This document shows positions 36,898-43,119 of a stretch of DNA of 64,000 nucleotides, one piece after another. Origin of the DNA: Diadema setosum (lineage: Eukaryota; Echinodermata; Echinoidea; Diadematoida; Diadematidae); assembly GCF_964275005.1 (NCBI RefSeq), contig NC_092706.1, forward strand, positions 25,330,942-25,394,941, read 5' to 3'. The first letter of the stretch is position 1, and each line of letters begins with the position of its first letter. Both the position numbers and the translations under genes were made by a program. The notes beneath the pieces are model-generated. The model was not told where the DNA came from. It was given only the letters and a program-made list of their open reading frames with translations, and made no database searches.

Positions 36898-39725
36898 CCA
36901 TGCACTGTGCTCTTGCCCATGTAGGCCTACCGTAGGCTCACAGGTATGCCTAGAATGTTTGTAACTATCATTATCCAGATCCAGGTAACTTGTCAAGATG
37001 TGGTCATCCTAGTAAAGTATTGCACGGAAAATGGAATTCAGACACCATGCGGGTTGGATCCATGGTCACCCTGGAGTGTGATGAAGGCTACCGAGTCAGT
37101 GGTAGTGCGACGTTGCTTTGTGTGACATCATCCGACGAAAATACATCAACACATTCGCCAGGGTGGAACGCATCCATTCCATCTTGCCAACCAATACAAA
37201 GTAAGTCCTCAAAATTTATCAGCATCAAATTAACAACAGACAAACTAATTATTTGAATATCTTGCACACTAAGTGGACAAATATGCTTAAACTGACACCT
37301 TTATCAGTTTATCCCCACGTGCATCATATCAAGAAATTTATGTTCAAGTTCCTGAGGGGTATACATAAGTGGTATTCACAAGTTAAGGTTTTCTTTGAAG
37401 GTTTATGTCGAGATTATTTTTTTTTCTTCGAGGCTTCAAGCAGATGTTATTCATTACACATTTCCTTTAAAATTGATTTTGTACGTATTACTAGGCATTA
37501 TGACATGCTTACTTCAGCTGACTTCACTGCTGCTGATGTAAAGAAAGGCATTTGACAAGGAAGAAGTTTTGGGAGTTGAAAAAGAAATATAAACAAACAG
37601 TGAAACGCCTTTTGATAAAAATAGATCTGAGACTTATTCAAATTAATGAGCAGAAGTCAACTTGGAATTGGCCCTATACTGGACAAATATATTTTTGTTT
37701 GTTTTTACCACATGATGCAGGGAACATTACTATCCTGAGTTGTTCTTTATTTCTTATAAGCTTGTGCTTTTCTTTGTTTAAAAACAACAAAGCAAAACAA
37801 CCTTATCTTTGTGTCGATTAATAAATCTCCAGACGATATTTCATTTTTTCATCCTGTTGCAGCATGGGTCGGATGCCTTCGAAAAATAGCCATTACAAGT
37901 TCAATAGTTGTCGGATTAGTTCTCGTGATTTTGGGAACCTACATCATCAAAAAGTTCACCACCAAACCTTGCACCTGCCATAAGGTAAGACGTTATTTCG
38001 CCACAATAGCTGAGTATTTCGCCACAATAGCTGAGAGATATCTTTAATGATTTACAGTCAATAATTTCAATTGCACTGCCCTCATCCATGAGTGGAAAAT
38101 ATGCCTTTCAAAATGTATCTGTTGCCAATTGTCGGGGCCATATAGAAATCAGATGCGTGATTTTGAAACTTTAAGAAGATATGTGAAAAAAAAAATGATT
38201 TGGGACTGTCATTCTAACAATCATTCCTTCGTGCAAATGGTCAGGCACATAGAATGTAAGAATCTTGTTAAAATAGTTTTGGACATAGAAAATGGATATA
38301 TTTATGACTGCAACAAAACAAAACAAAACAAAATCCTCATGGGTAATATTTGTATGTGTGTGGCTGTCAAGATAAATTCAGATGTTCTTGTAAGTAAATG
38401 AGTAAGTAATAAACTAAAGTAAAGTTTGAAAGTGAATGTAAGAAGTTCTTAAAGCACATGGGTGAAGATGTGGTTATGATATTTATCAATTTTCTCTTCC
38501 TGTACAAATGTATTTGCTAGATGGCAAGTGCAGATTTGTATTTTTTGCAAACATGTCGGAAACAGAAAACAGTGATATTCATACCTGTCATCTACTTCTT
38601 TTTAGGCACCGACACTCCCACAAGGGTATCACTGGTTGTCGCCAGTGACACAATGAACTTAGAAGTATGCCCAGTTGAAAATAATGATTAGCATGATGAA
38701 AGTCATAGCACATGTATACCCCTTGCTTTGAAAATCTCGTAATTTATTTGACTTAAAGCCTTAATCGCCTTGGTCTATTCAACATAGCAATGTCTGGATT
38801 TCAGAGCCTGGGTATAGTTCCAAGTTCATCGTATCACCGTACTGGTAATCAGGGATAGCCAGGTAGTAGTCTCACTGCCCAGAAGGCAGTACATGACAGG
38901 TTCGAGTCCCGCTGGTTACCTTTTCCAATCTGATTGTTGAAATATAAATCAATCTACAGTTGCAATCTTACAATTACATTTGCACAGACGGAGATAACTT
39001 TATCGATAGAAATCATACCACATATAAGACACATTTCGAGGTACAGTGTGTATTCTTCAATTCTTGATTCGTCTCTGCAGGATTATACTCCTAAGGCAAA
39101 CACGAGAAACTCAGCAGACAAGAGCTCGCTGACTCTCCATGATATCAAGAGCCAACAAGGTGAAGGTGTTGTCGATGTCAAGAAAGAGGTATACATGAAC
39201 ATGTCAAGTACTGTGAAGAAGGAAAAAGGGGAGGATGTCATGTATGCGGAGTCCACGGATATCGAAGGGGAGGAAAAGGATATCGATGGAGACAGTTTCT
39301 TGCTCTCCGGAGCTTCGGACCACTGTGCAGGATATCGAAGCATTCAGGCACCAATTTACGAGGACATCCCCACAACTTCCAACCAATCATCTACCTTCTT
39401 AGAACCACATTATGTCAATGAGGTATTGAATATCGATAGGACTGAAGCACACAAGCCCCCAGCGTTGAGTCCGTTATATTCAGTATCCATCTACTCAAGC
39501 AAACCAAATGAAAAGCCCGAGGTAGACAAAGGTGGGTACCTTGTACTCGAAGCAAATGCCGGTGAAATTATCGATGATCAGCTTGAAATCAATGACTATA
39601 ACTTGCCCGCCATCAAAATACCTCTGTATGAAAATGAGACTTCTGGAAGAGGAAATATTCATGAGGTTCAAGTTCACGCCAATCCACCAACGTACGAGAG
39701 CATTCTTAGTAACCCAGAACTTTGA
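633..39725 (+). CDS. SRCR-WSC-CCP receptor-like gene, copy 1 (multi-exon span)
   Basis: Span of a spliced host gene. Recognised exons are 633-711, 28903-29124, 30386-30463, 31354-31638, 32919-33128, 33950-34165, 35095-35292, 36979-37200, 37863-37984, 38606-38644 and 39081-39725. Together they predict a type I membrane protein of roughly 770 residues: signal peptide, six-cysteine SRCR, WSC, four CCPs, one transmembrane helix and a 241-residue-scale cytoplasmic part. Extracellular exons are all phase 1 at both ends, so modules can be lost or shuffled without frameshift. Family knowledge: SRCR and CCP modules bind proteins or microbial surfaces, and WSC binds carbohydrate. A surface recognition receptor is therefore the inferred role. 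The exon at 30386-30463 carries an in-frame TGA, and the CUB-like exon of copy 2 was not found here. Copy 1 is therefore either a pseudogene or makes a shorter protein by exon skipping. No specific ortholog is recognised. Confidence 0.7.
884..915 (+). repeat. (CTG)n microsatellite
   Basis: About ten CTG units near the 5' end of Helitron-like element 1. The same place in element 2 (8852-8877) has fewer units. It is probably part of the element and has changed length since the copies split. Confidence 0.9.
1998..2016. repeat. Poly(G) tract after a poly(T) tract
   Basis: About 19 G directly after about 12 T; the same T-then-G block with a different length occurs in the second copy near 9970-10001. 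Such tracts are prone to assembly-length error. Confidence 0.85.
2137..2248. repeat. 23-bp perfect inverted repeat (hairpin) in Helitron-like element 1
   Basis: Arms 2137-2159 and 2226-2248 are perfect reverse complements, running from AGGCG to CCGAT on the left arm, with a 66-base loop. The loop holds a small palindrome AAATAGCGCGCTATTT. The second copy (10121-10232) keeps perfect pairing despite one base change in each arm. It could be an RNA hairpin, or the ends of a small palindromic MITE. Confidence 0.8.
5347..5379. repeat. (TA)n microsatellite
   Basis: AT dinucleotide run on the left side of the hairpin at 5380-5567. A second run, 5588-5630, lies on the right side. Confidence 0.9.
5380..5567. 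repeat. Inverted repeat (hairpin) between two (TA)n runs
   Basis: Left arm from GACGAAGTAG through TTTTCGACGAATA pairs with a right arm ending CTACTTCGTC. Pairing covers roughly 75 bases per arm with a few mismatches. Flanking TA runs suggest a TA-targeting MITE or palindromic repeat in the centre of the foldback element. Confidence 0.7.
5738..5780. repeat. (TG)n microsatellite
   Basis: Nearly pure TG dinucleotide run with one interrupting G-rich unit. Confidence 0.85.
8876..8943 (+). repeat. Perfect 34-bp tandem duplication
   Basis: Two identical adjacent 34-bp units, each from CTCGCACTTGCTC to GGCGGAACGCC. Element 1 has a single unit at the matching place (914-947), so the duplication happened after the copies separated. 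Confidence 0.9.
10121..10232. repeat. 23-bp perfect inverted repeat, second copy
   Basis: Arms 10121-10143 and 10210-10232 pair perfectly. Relative to 2137-2248, base 10130 is C instead of T and base 10223 is G instead of A. These two positions pair with each other, so a T-A pair became C-G. Confidence 0.85.
11661..13643 (+). CDS. LINE reverse transcriptase ORF (660 codons), with a non-LINE start
   Basis: Non-LTR retrotransposon reverse transcriptase, which copies element RNA at the insertion site. Visible blocks in order: linker with HWNLFKHYRNQ (about residue 40); YKSK...NYRPISLLP (about 215-235); QSGFRKFHST; DLRKAFDLVPHD; SGVPQGSALGPLLF (about 355); catalytic YADDT (about 390); LPHIDYCSTSW; C-terminal FSYFGPMLFNKLPLP. 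This places it in the CR1/L2/Jockey-like group. No endonuclease is upstream, so it is 5'-truncated. The first 28 or so codons lie in sequence shared with 3680-3765, where no LINE follows. They therefore come from the host Helitron-like DNA and the ATG at 11661 is probably accidental. The RT frame itself is unbroken, implying a recent insertion. Confidence 0.8.
   Translation: MNKTLSEVRLYSENKRYRMIRKQKRKKRETDDSERNRHWNLFKHYRNQANNLNKKLKKKHYNNVLNVCNNDMRKTWKVLKELLPNNKKGNQFSNLIDGELLKNEKDLADTFNEIFNEVCNINDDVDIHTGEMTHCSYIDDVTHTCFKFSEIDSEYVRKELKNIDSSKSMGTLGMHPRLLKLAADHICEPLSVLFNKSLATAIIPADFKTAKIVPIYKSKCKTDLNNYRPISLLPVVAKIFEKAIHNQLYTYFIDHSLLNQFQSGFRKFHSTSTTLCDINEYLLENRCTGYCTGSLFLDLRKAFDLVPHDCIIHKLEKYGVFFKELQWFTNYLNNRQQCVSINGVLSECLTVKSGVPQGSALGPLLFCIYINDLCNIDVSSNVKLSLYADDTVIFCRNKNIQLLQEEMQLQLDKISQWMKVNKMMLNVKKTKVMVFGSRKKLQNCKISVMLNGQYIEQVNEFKYLGVILEPTLNWSNHVDNICIKIARAIGSVRRVKCFLSRKTIINLYYSLVLPHIDYCSTSWGSCSKSHIKKLQIMQNKYIRMIFDIKQHESVSMYIPTLHWQNIADRIKYQHCLMVFKILNRLAPPYMNRLITQRPVYYVTRYATNSPLFVPQVNTEYKKRSFSYFGPMLFNKLPLPVQTLSSLPLFKKYCRPLLHTI
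11744..13988 (+). mobile_element. 5'-truncated CR1/L2-like LINE with (AAAT)n tail
   Basis: Starts where homology to Helitron-like element 1 ends, carries the RT frame, then a 350-bp 3' UTR ending in AATAAATAAATAAATAA at 13969-13987. The 3' UTR has a GCTTCCTTGAAAAGCAGG stem-like motif found in this LINE group. No clear target duplication was seen. Confidence 0.75.
13989..14610. other. Unassigned intron sequence
   Basis: AT-rich sequence with a short poly(G) run at 14368-14380. A 140-codon open frame here is driven by the G run and low-complexity DNA. No gene or known element recognised. Confidence 0.4.
14611..15301. mobile_element. MITE with about 35-bp imperfect terminal inverted repeats
   Basis: Left end GTGACCGTGCACCTCAAAAC continuing to AAAGTCGC; right end GCGACTTTTTG...TTTTGAGGTGCAGGGTCAC. 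The ends are reverse complements with a few mismatches and are flanked by AATT on both sides, a possible target duplication. No protein ORF; length 691 bp. Confidence 0.65.
15478..15772 (-). mobile_element. LINE 3' end fragment, minus strand
   Basis: On the minus strand it reads a 3' UTR ending TTTTTAAAGATGTGAAATAAAT followed by an AT-rich (AAAT)-like tail. This matches the style of the tail of the LINE at 11744-13988. Only non-coding 3' sequence is present. Confidence 0.55.
16201..16237. repeat. Near-perfect 37-bp palindrome
   Basis: Runs from GAGGGACAAATGGGACA to TGTCCCAACTGTCCCTC, with only a few unpaired positions. It lies inside the GGGGAGAGC element and could form a tight hairpin. Confidence 0.8.
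16440..18468 (+). mobile_element. Degenerate CR1/Jockey-like LINE, RT half
   Basis: Reverse transcriptase remnant spread over frames from about 16450 to 17960. Motifs: SEIVDVVNNLKAKKSTGYDGI, NYRTISLLT, NQFGFRKKHST, HYGIRGRALEWFRSYL, GVPQGSLLGPLLF, FADDTS, and C-terminal GPKFWNELD. There are at least three frame changes (between 17200 and 17306, and near 17520) and an in-frame stop near 16615, so it is dead. The 3' UTR ends with GTGGAATATGGAACAATAAA and an (AAAC)n tail. No endonuclease region; 5'-truncated. Confidence 0.8.
18628..19904. other. Intron sequence without recognised gene
   Basis: AT-rich DNA with a (GT)n/G-rich microsatellite at 19298-19356. No exon homologous to copy 2 and no recognised transposon ends were found. 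Confidence 0.4.
20469..21552. mobile_element. Kolobok-like foldback MITE with TTAA target duplication
   Basis: Flanked by TTAA at 20465-20468 and 21553-21556. Termini AGGGAAGGTAAACCC and its near reverse complement; arms of roughly 230-250 bp pair along most of their length once the insert at 20607-21137 is removed. TTAA targets with purine-rich ends suit the Kolobok (or piggyBac) group. No ORF of its own; non-autonomous. Confidence 0.7.
20607..21137. mobile_element. CACTA-like MITE made of TAACACC/GGTGTTA motifs
   Basis: Left end CCCTGCAAAAAG, right end TTTTTACAGTG (CACTGTAAAAA in reverse complement), flanked by CT on both sides (20605-20606, 21138-21139). Removing it restores continuous pairing of the surrounding foldback arms, which confirms both borders. 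The body is full of short palindromic TAACACC...GGTGTTA motifs. CACTG ends with a 2-3 bp duplication suggest the EnSpm/CACTA group. A decayed relative lies at 43120-43400. Confidence 0.65.
21745..21895 (+). repeat. Degenerate tandem repeat of GGAGCA-TTTGTCGC units
   Basis: About nine units of 13-15 bp, each with CGGAGCA followed by AAAT or ATTT and GTCG. Alternation of CAAAT and CATTT makes neighbouring units partly palindromic. Much richer in GC than its surroundings; origin unknown. Confidence 0.75.
21932..23929 (+). other. Intron segment homologous to copy 2 intron (51600-53790)
   Basis: Diverged but collinear with copy 2; for example, the ACTGGCTCTTCGAATCATGAC block near 22468 matches one near 51965. 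Holds a (TA)n run at 23061-23109. No exon was found. This shows the duplication included the intron before the SRCR exons. Confidence 0.6.
23930..28675 (+). mobile_element. Nearly full-length degenerate LINE with endonuclease and RT
   Basis: About 1 kb of non-coding leader, then coding sequence from about 24893 to 27960. Endonuclease motifs: LLHLNIRSLNKH, GLSETWL, GIMYRPPNS, FFLGDINIDLL, SDMTDHYPI. RT motifs: NYRPISLLSSLSK, FGFREKHST, FSKAFDTADHD, HYGVRGKTLEWFKSYL, FADDTN, then LNYGVLVWGN. There are at least four frame changes (near 25240, 26125, 27000 and 27180) and a stop at 26751, so it cannot be active. The 3' end is (TGAAT)n at about 28650-28670. Copy 2 lacks it at the matching place (about 53800-53860), so it arrived after the duplication or was never in copy 2. 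Confidence 0.8.
28903..29124 (+). CDS. Copy 1 exon: SRCR domain, N-terminal half
   Basis: 222 nt, phase 1 to phase 1, acceptor ACACAG and donor GTAAGT. Encodes VELIGERSPLEG, FVCEEGFTEEVADSVCGELGF and ATGCQQ: the first half of a scavenger receptor cysteine-rich domain with three of its six cysteines. Two N-glycosylation sites are possible (NFTA is clear). The copy 2 counterpart is 54128-54349, same length, about 84% identical by hand count. Confidence 0.8.
29125..30385 (+). other. Copy 1 intron between SRCR half-exons
   Basis: AT-rich intron, collinear with 54350-55557 in copy 2. No transposon ends or further exons recognised. Confidence 0.55.
30386..30463 (+). CDS. Copy 1 exon: SRCR domain, C-terminal half, with in-frame stop
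   Basis: 78 nt, acceptor ATCACTCAG, donor GTGGGT. In the phase set by the previous exon it reads AGSMVRCS, then TGA (30412-30414), then ATTECTSESAVKLICR. Copy 2 at the same place reads TGG (tryptophan) and is open. The remaining residues, with the last three SRCR cysteines, are conserved. The exon length is a multiple of three and both ends are phase 1, so skipping it keeps the downstream frame but leaves half an SRCR domain. It is either a disabling mutation or a cassette exon; a sequencing error is possible. Confidence 0.7.
31354..31638 (+). CDS. Copy 1 exon: WSC domain
   Basis: 285 nt, phase 1 to phase 1, acceptor CTCTCAG, donor GTGAGT. Reads VPGYLGCYDGSQ, then LECATKCRERR, RACLCVPSETF and LCPSMEHL. 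The GYLGCY start and spaced cysteine pairs fit a WSC domain, a small cysteine-rich module that binds carbohydrate in fungi and also occurs in animal Kremen and polycystin proteins. The copy 2 equivalent is 57258-57545, one codon longer. Confidence 0.75.
31738..32848 (-). mobile_element. LINE 3' fragment with 9-bp target duplication
   Basis: Flanked by TCATACAGT at 31729-31737 and 32849-32857. On the minus strand it encodes an RT C-terminal region (FKYLGSTLSSDGT, LLFGCETWTLYRR, then RWSGHVIRMEESRIPRQLLY, GRPKKRYKDNLK) and ends with a CPTC...SHMRIH zinc finger. One frame change lies near 32340. The element's 3' end is (GAA)n at 31738-31752. The matching copy 2 intron lacks it. Confidence 0.8.
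32919..33128 (+). CDS. Copy 1 exon: CCP (sushi) domain 1
   Basis: 210 nt, phase 1 to phase 1. Contains the four CCP cysteines and tryptophan: FCDQLG, LTCDQGFIVNG, LQCVG, TWNSSMPSCQ. N-glycosylation sites NGT and NAT are visible. Only about 3 bases differ from copy 2 exon 57749-57958. Acceptor TTTGTAG, donor GTAAAT, followed directly by a (TTTTG)n run. Confidence 0.85.
33135..33178 (+). repeat. (TTTTG)n microsatellite
   Basis: About nine TTTTG units just after the CCP1 donor. Copy 2 has only three or four units at 57968-57990. Confidence 0.85.
33394..33475. repeat. (TGATA)n pentanucleotide repeat
   Basis: Repeated TGATA units with interruptions; a shorter, more decayed form lies at 58210-58285 in copy 2. 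Confidence 0.8.
33950..34165 (+). CDS. Copy 1 exon: CCP (sushi) domain 2
   Basis: 216 nt, phase 1 to phase 1, acceptor ACTGTAG, donor GTATGC. CCP pattern YCNHPGNVSYGEW, LTCDDNYVINGS, LQCIRF, DWNASLPTC, with NVS, NST, NGS and NAS glycosylation sites. About 4 base differences from copy 2 exon 58766-58981. Ends with a short linker LNFENMSQ. Confidence 0.85.
35095..35292 (+). CDS. Copy 1 exon: CCP (sushi) domain 3
   Basis: 198 nt, phase 1 to phase 1, acceptor TTTTCAG, donor GTGAAT. Reads NCDHPGNVSHGRWN, LECDDGYVINGSA, LVCVRS, VWNGSTPYCQPV. No long ORF marks it because the exon is short, but copy 2 (59920-60117) has the same length and about 93% identity. Confidence 0.85.
36850..36895. repeat. 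(TA)n microsatellite
   Basis: AT dinucleotide run shortly before the CCP4 exon. Confidence 0.9.
36979..37200 (+). CDS. Copy 1 exon: CCP (sushi) domain 4
   Basis: 222 nt, phase 1 to phase 1, acceptor TTATCCAG, donor GTAAGT. Reads RCGHPSKVLHGKWN, LECDEGYRVSGSA, LLCVTSS, GWNASIPSCQPI. The copy 2 equivalent (62253-62462) is 12 nt shorter in total, missing residues after LLC, and ends CVKG instead of CQPIQ. Confidence 0.85.
37863..37984 (+). CDS. Copy 1 exon: transmembrane segment
   Basis: 122 nt, phase 1 in, phase 0 out; acceptor CTGTTGCAG, donor GTAAGA. Encodes WVGCLRK, then the hydrophobic helix IAITSSIVVGLVLVILGTYI, then IKKFTTKPCTCHK. Lysines after the helix act as a stop-transfer signal, and the CTC cysteines are possible palmitoylation sites. 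Further small exons between CCP4 and this one cannot be excluded. Confidence 0.65.
38606..38644 (+). CDS. Copy 1 candidate 13-codon juxtamembrane exon
   Basis: 39 nt, phase 0 to phase 0, between acceptor CTTTTTAG and donor GTGACA, encoding APTLPQGYHWLSP. It fits the phase of both neighbours, but so short an exon is hard to prove. The gene also stays in frame without it. Confidence 0.4.
38844..38920 (+). tRNA. tRNA-like sequence (probable pseudogene or SINE head)
   Basis: 77 nt. A seven-pair acceptor stem GGTAATC/GGTTACC (one wobble), anticodon-type stem ACTGC/GCAGT with a seven-base loop, an exact B-box GGTTCGAGTCC, and a TTTT terminator just after. Against a working tRNA: base 33 is C, the T stem has mismatches, and the apparent anticodon AGA (serine) would need a long variable arm that is missing. 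It sits in a copy 1 intron. Confidence 0.4.
39081..39725 (+). CDS. Copy 1 last exon: tyrosine-rich cytoplasmic tail
   Basis: 214 codons plus stop, acceptor GTCTCTGCAG, phase 0. The tail is acidic and has about a dozen tyrosines in signalling-type contexts: VYMNM (YxxM and YxN, the motif of CD28), HYVNE and LYENE (YxN, Grb2-type), IYEDI, GYLVL, and PPTYESI near the C-terminus, which combines a PPxY WW-ligand with YxxI. It resembles a docking tail that, once phosphorylated, recruits SH2 proteins. The exon is fully open, which argues that copy 1 is, or was until recently, under selection. Confidence 0.7.
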   Translation, partial: DYTPKANTRNSADKSSLTLHDIKSQQGEGVVDVKKEVYMNMSSTVKKEKGEDVMYAESTDIEGEEKDIDGDSFLLSGASDHCAGYRSIQAPIYEDIPTTSNQSSTFLEPHYVNEVLNIDRTEAHKPPALSPLYSVSIYSSKPNEKPEVDKGGYLVLEANAGEIIDDQLEINDYNLPAIKIPLYENETSGRGNIHEVQVHANPPTYESILSNPEL

Positions 39726-40000
39726 GAATCTTGCTTGAAGTCATGACATCATAATAGGAGAGTTTGATCCTGACGAGATTCAACATGTTCGCGTTCTCTT
39801 TATGATGTAAATGATGTCGTTCTCGTCGAAGACCAATTTCCAACCAGGGCAAATCGCGCTTCACTTGAAAAACTCTGTGCCAACGAGATTTCTCCTGCAA
39901 CTAATTTTCGTGTGCTTCCTTCCACGAAAAAACTGAACATGCTTTCGTAGTTTCATTGGAATCTTACCTCCTTGTTCTTTGTATCCATTGCTTTATTGCA

Positions 40001-40006
40001 AATAAA
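40001..40006 (+). terminator. Polyadenylation signal AATAAA of copy 1
   Basis: First AATAAA after the stop codon, 276 bp downstream. Another AATAAA lies at 40258-40263. Either could end the transcript. Confidence 0.5.
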
Positions 40007-40419
40007 TTATGTTACGTATAAAATACTTTAGTGCGAAGTAAATGATCCATCTTCTTTTTTGAAACAAGAATGGATGAAATTCGTTTTCAGGTCAAATGGA
40101 GATGTGCGATCAGTGGCAGTTATTCATTTATAAATGGACGATTACAACAGGAATTTACTCCTGATTGATAAACGATACTCCTCATTCCAACACTTCTGTG
40201 AAGATACATGGTTTCATATCGAATGTTCTGGTATCATTATTTAATACATGCTGAATCAATAAAAGAGCACATACGCAGTCATTCAACGTCACGATGGATA
40301 CTGCACTTTATAGACACTGTTAGAGAATATGACTGTGTATACCAGTTATGGTTTAGGCGATATAATTGCGAGAATTAGGTATCAAAAGGTATATTTTGAT
40401 ATTTTGATATGACAATTAC

Positions 40420-40715
40420 TGTGTCTGCTTCAAAGCACTGGAACAATTTACCACTTACCGTTAGACAGTCTCCATCAGTCAGTGTTTTCAAAAAAGCCTT
40501 GAAAACACATCTTTTTAGTAGCAACTAGTTCGTAGCTGTAACATTTATCCAATTTCATATACTGTCGTACATGTTTTGAATTGATTGTAAGCGCTTTGGG
40601 CCTTGTGGGAAAAGCGCATTATAAATAAGGTTAATAATAATAATGATAATAATAAAAAAAAAATAATAATAATGATAATAATGATAATAATGATGATGAT
40701 GATAATTCATGGCTT
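40420..40715 (+). mobile_element. LINE (CR1/L2-like) 3' end
   Basis: Encodes HWNNLPLTVRQSPS and FKKALKTHLFSSN then stop, the usual C-terminus of this LINE group. After it come a GCGCTTTGGG...AAAGCGC stem and a long AAT/GAT trinucleotide tail. Only the last 300 bp are present. Confidence 0.75.
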
Positions 40716-41894
40716 GAGAGGTAAGTTATTAAATTCTTTAATTCTGTCTCCTTTTTCCCCGTGTAATGTCGTTTTAAAACCTCAATTAAAACCTAATTTC
40801 TCAAGCCTCGTTTTTCTTTTTCTTTTTTATTTTTTTCTTTACATTTACACTTCCACCTATTTGCAATTGAATATAATATTATGAAACTGAGCTCAATTCA
40901 TAGGTTGATTTGTGCATTGTCGAGTTTGACAATAAAGTATTTCAGACATCTCTATCTTTCTGACTTCTTACACGTTGATGTTCTTCAATAATTTCAAATA
41001 TGTTTATGAAATATCATTGCATGCTGTTTTTATATCTCCCCTTCGTTTCTTCACTTAATTCAGTTTCTCCCTTTTGATCAAAATAGCTTGTGAGTACTAG
41101 TTTCTCGTTTTGAAAAAAAAAAATGGTTTCAATATGTTTTGAAAGTGTTATCAGTTATCAACAATTTCAAGAACGAATATTTGTTCGGTGTTTAATCATA
41201 AGGAATTTAATCCTAATTTTGCATACGAATCAAAGCTTGCTGCACAATGTGCAAGCTCTATCCTGCATTAATCATTATCATAATATGAGTAAACCAGCTT
41301 CCATTTGTGAATCTCACGTAAACGTCAAACAAGAATTGTATATTACACACCGCCGATGACACTGATTGTATGCGTTTTCTTCTTAATGGCGATTTAAAAA
41401 CAAGCATTTAATACCTCTGATATTTAAGAAATACCTTGCAGAAGTTAAGGATGATTCCATTTTTTAATTTATCTCACATCGTAATATCAAATTCACTCCA
41501 TTGAGTGATCTACATAGGATTCATATCGTGTATATTGAAATGCATGCCATGTGTTACACTTTCCTTTGCAAACATGTCTGCCATCACTTTGTGTATATAC
41601 TTATTTTGATGTTACAACAAAAAGAGAACAAAGTACATCTACGCTAATCATTCTTTCTAATAAAACAAAAACGAAAACAAAAAAAAATGTTGCAGCTTTG
41701 ATCAGACGAAGAACAGTAAGAGACACACTTGTACGAACACATAAACACATTTATAAAAGGCAAGTGTATAAAGCTCGAAAGTGGACCTTTTTAGTCACAC
41801 ATGGTGCATATTCAGATAATAAAGTGGTTTATATTTTTCACACTACATGCAAGGCGTAGTCTTAAATTTCATTAAGTTTGTGAGCATGCCATAA

Positions 41895-41898
<4 letters not shown>
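40716..41898. other. Intergenic sequence, nothing recognised
   Basis: AT-rich DNA between the 3' end of copy 1 and the repeats before copy 2. Open frames up to 102 codons look random in composition. Confidence 0.4.
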
Positions 41899-41939
<41 letters not shown>

Positions 41940-41958
41940 AGTGTGTGTGTGTGTGTGT
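41899..41958. repeat. (TA)n followed by (GT)n microsatellite
   Basis: TA run 41899-41936 passing into GT run 41937-41958, at the left edge of the 352-bp tandem duplication. Confidence 0.9.
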
Positions 41959-42655
41959 GCGTTTATGTGAAGTGTATTACTCTGTCATAAAGTGAATGAC
42001 CGAAAATGAAACAAGCAAGGGAGGACAGTACAGTAATTGTTTGAAATATAATCAGAAAATGAGATATTCAAGTTGAGGCCAAGTTTTTATTGCTATAATT
42101 CTTTCTGGTACTATGCATCATCTAAAGAACTCTCAGAAATATTGAACTGCTGCTGATTCATTTCATTTTACGTTCAAACCTCATAATAAAGTGCATGCTG
42201 CGACCCTAGCACATAGGATGTGAACAAAGTCACAAGGAATTCACAAATACAGTGCACTTTCGTTATAACGAAATAAAGGTCTTATTCCCAAAATGATCGT
42301 GTGTATGCGTGCGTTTGTGTGAAGTGTATTACTCTGTCATAGAGTGAATGACCGAAAATGAAACAAGCAAGGTAGGACAGTGCAGTTATTGTTTGAAATA
42401 CAATTAAACAAGGAGCTATTCAAGTTGAGGTCAAGTTTTTATTACTATATAATTATTCTTTCTGGTACTATGCATCATCTACAGAACTCTCAGAAATATT
42501 GAATTGCTACTGATTCATTTCGTTTTACGTTCAAACCTCATAATTAAGTGCATGCTGCGACCCTAGAACATAGGATATGAACAAAGTCACAAGGAATTCA
42601 CAAATACAGTGCACTTTCGTTGTAACGAAGTAAAAGTCCCAAAATGATCATATAT
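41959..42655. repeat. Tandem duplication of a 352-bp unit
   Basis: Units 41959-42310 and 42311-about 42655 are about 93% identical. Each begins GCGTTT.TGTGAAGTGTATTAC and ends near CAGTGCACTTTCGTT.TAACG. No ORF; function unknown. Confidence 0.85.
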
Positions 42656-43119
42656 TCATTATCTGAATGTATACTTTACCTTTCGGCTACGACGAAACGA
42701 GGATTTCGCTACAACTGGAGTCGCCTGTAATTTCTACACATGTCAGACGCACATCGTGTCCACAACAGTACTTTATAAAATATTACATTCGTTATGCCTA
42801 TTTATTGGTATCTATTCATCAGTCTCTCTTTGTATTGATTATGTATTTACAATGTTGATCTCATCAGCATGACGAACAACAGTCATAAAAATCATGGTAA
42901 TTTAAGTTTTCCCGGTCAATTTCATATTTTGTTTTTCCATTTCATGAATGAGCATTCAAAATCACACAGCGCACGCACTCGAAATATTCGGGCTTTTAAA
43001 TTCAGAATCCAAGCAATCAGTTTCATTTATGGGAACTCTATTTCGTTTACGTCAAGATGAACAAGAACCTATATACAGTAGGTCTACTTGATATACACAA
43101 AAAAAAAAAGTTGTACACA

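Noticed and set aside
38844-38920. Functional serine tRNA (anticodon AGA)
   Set aside because: Serine tRNAs need a long variable arm, and this one has a short one, C33 and mismatches in the T stem.
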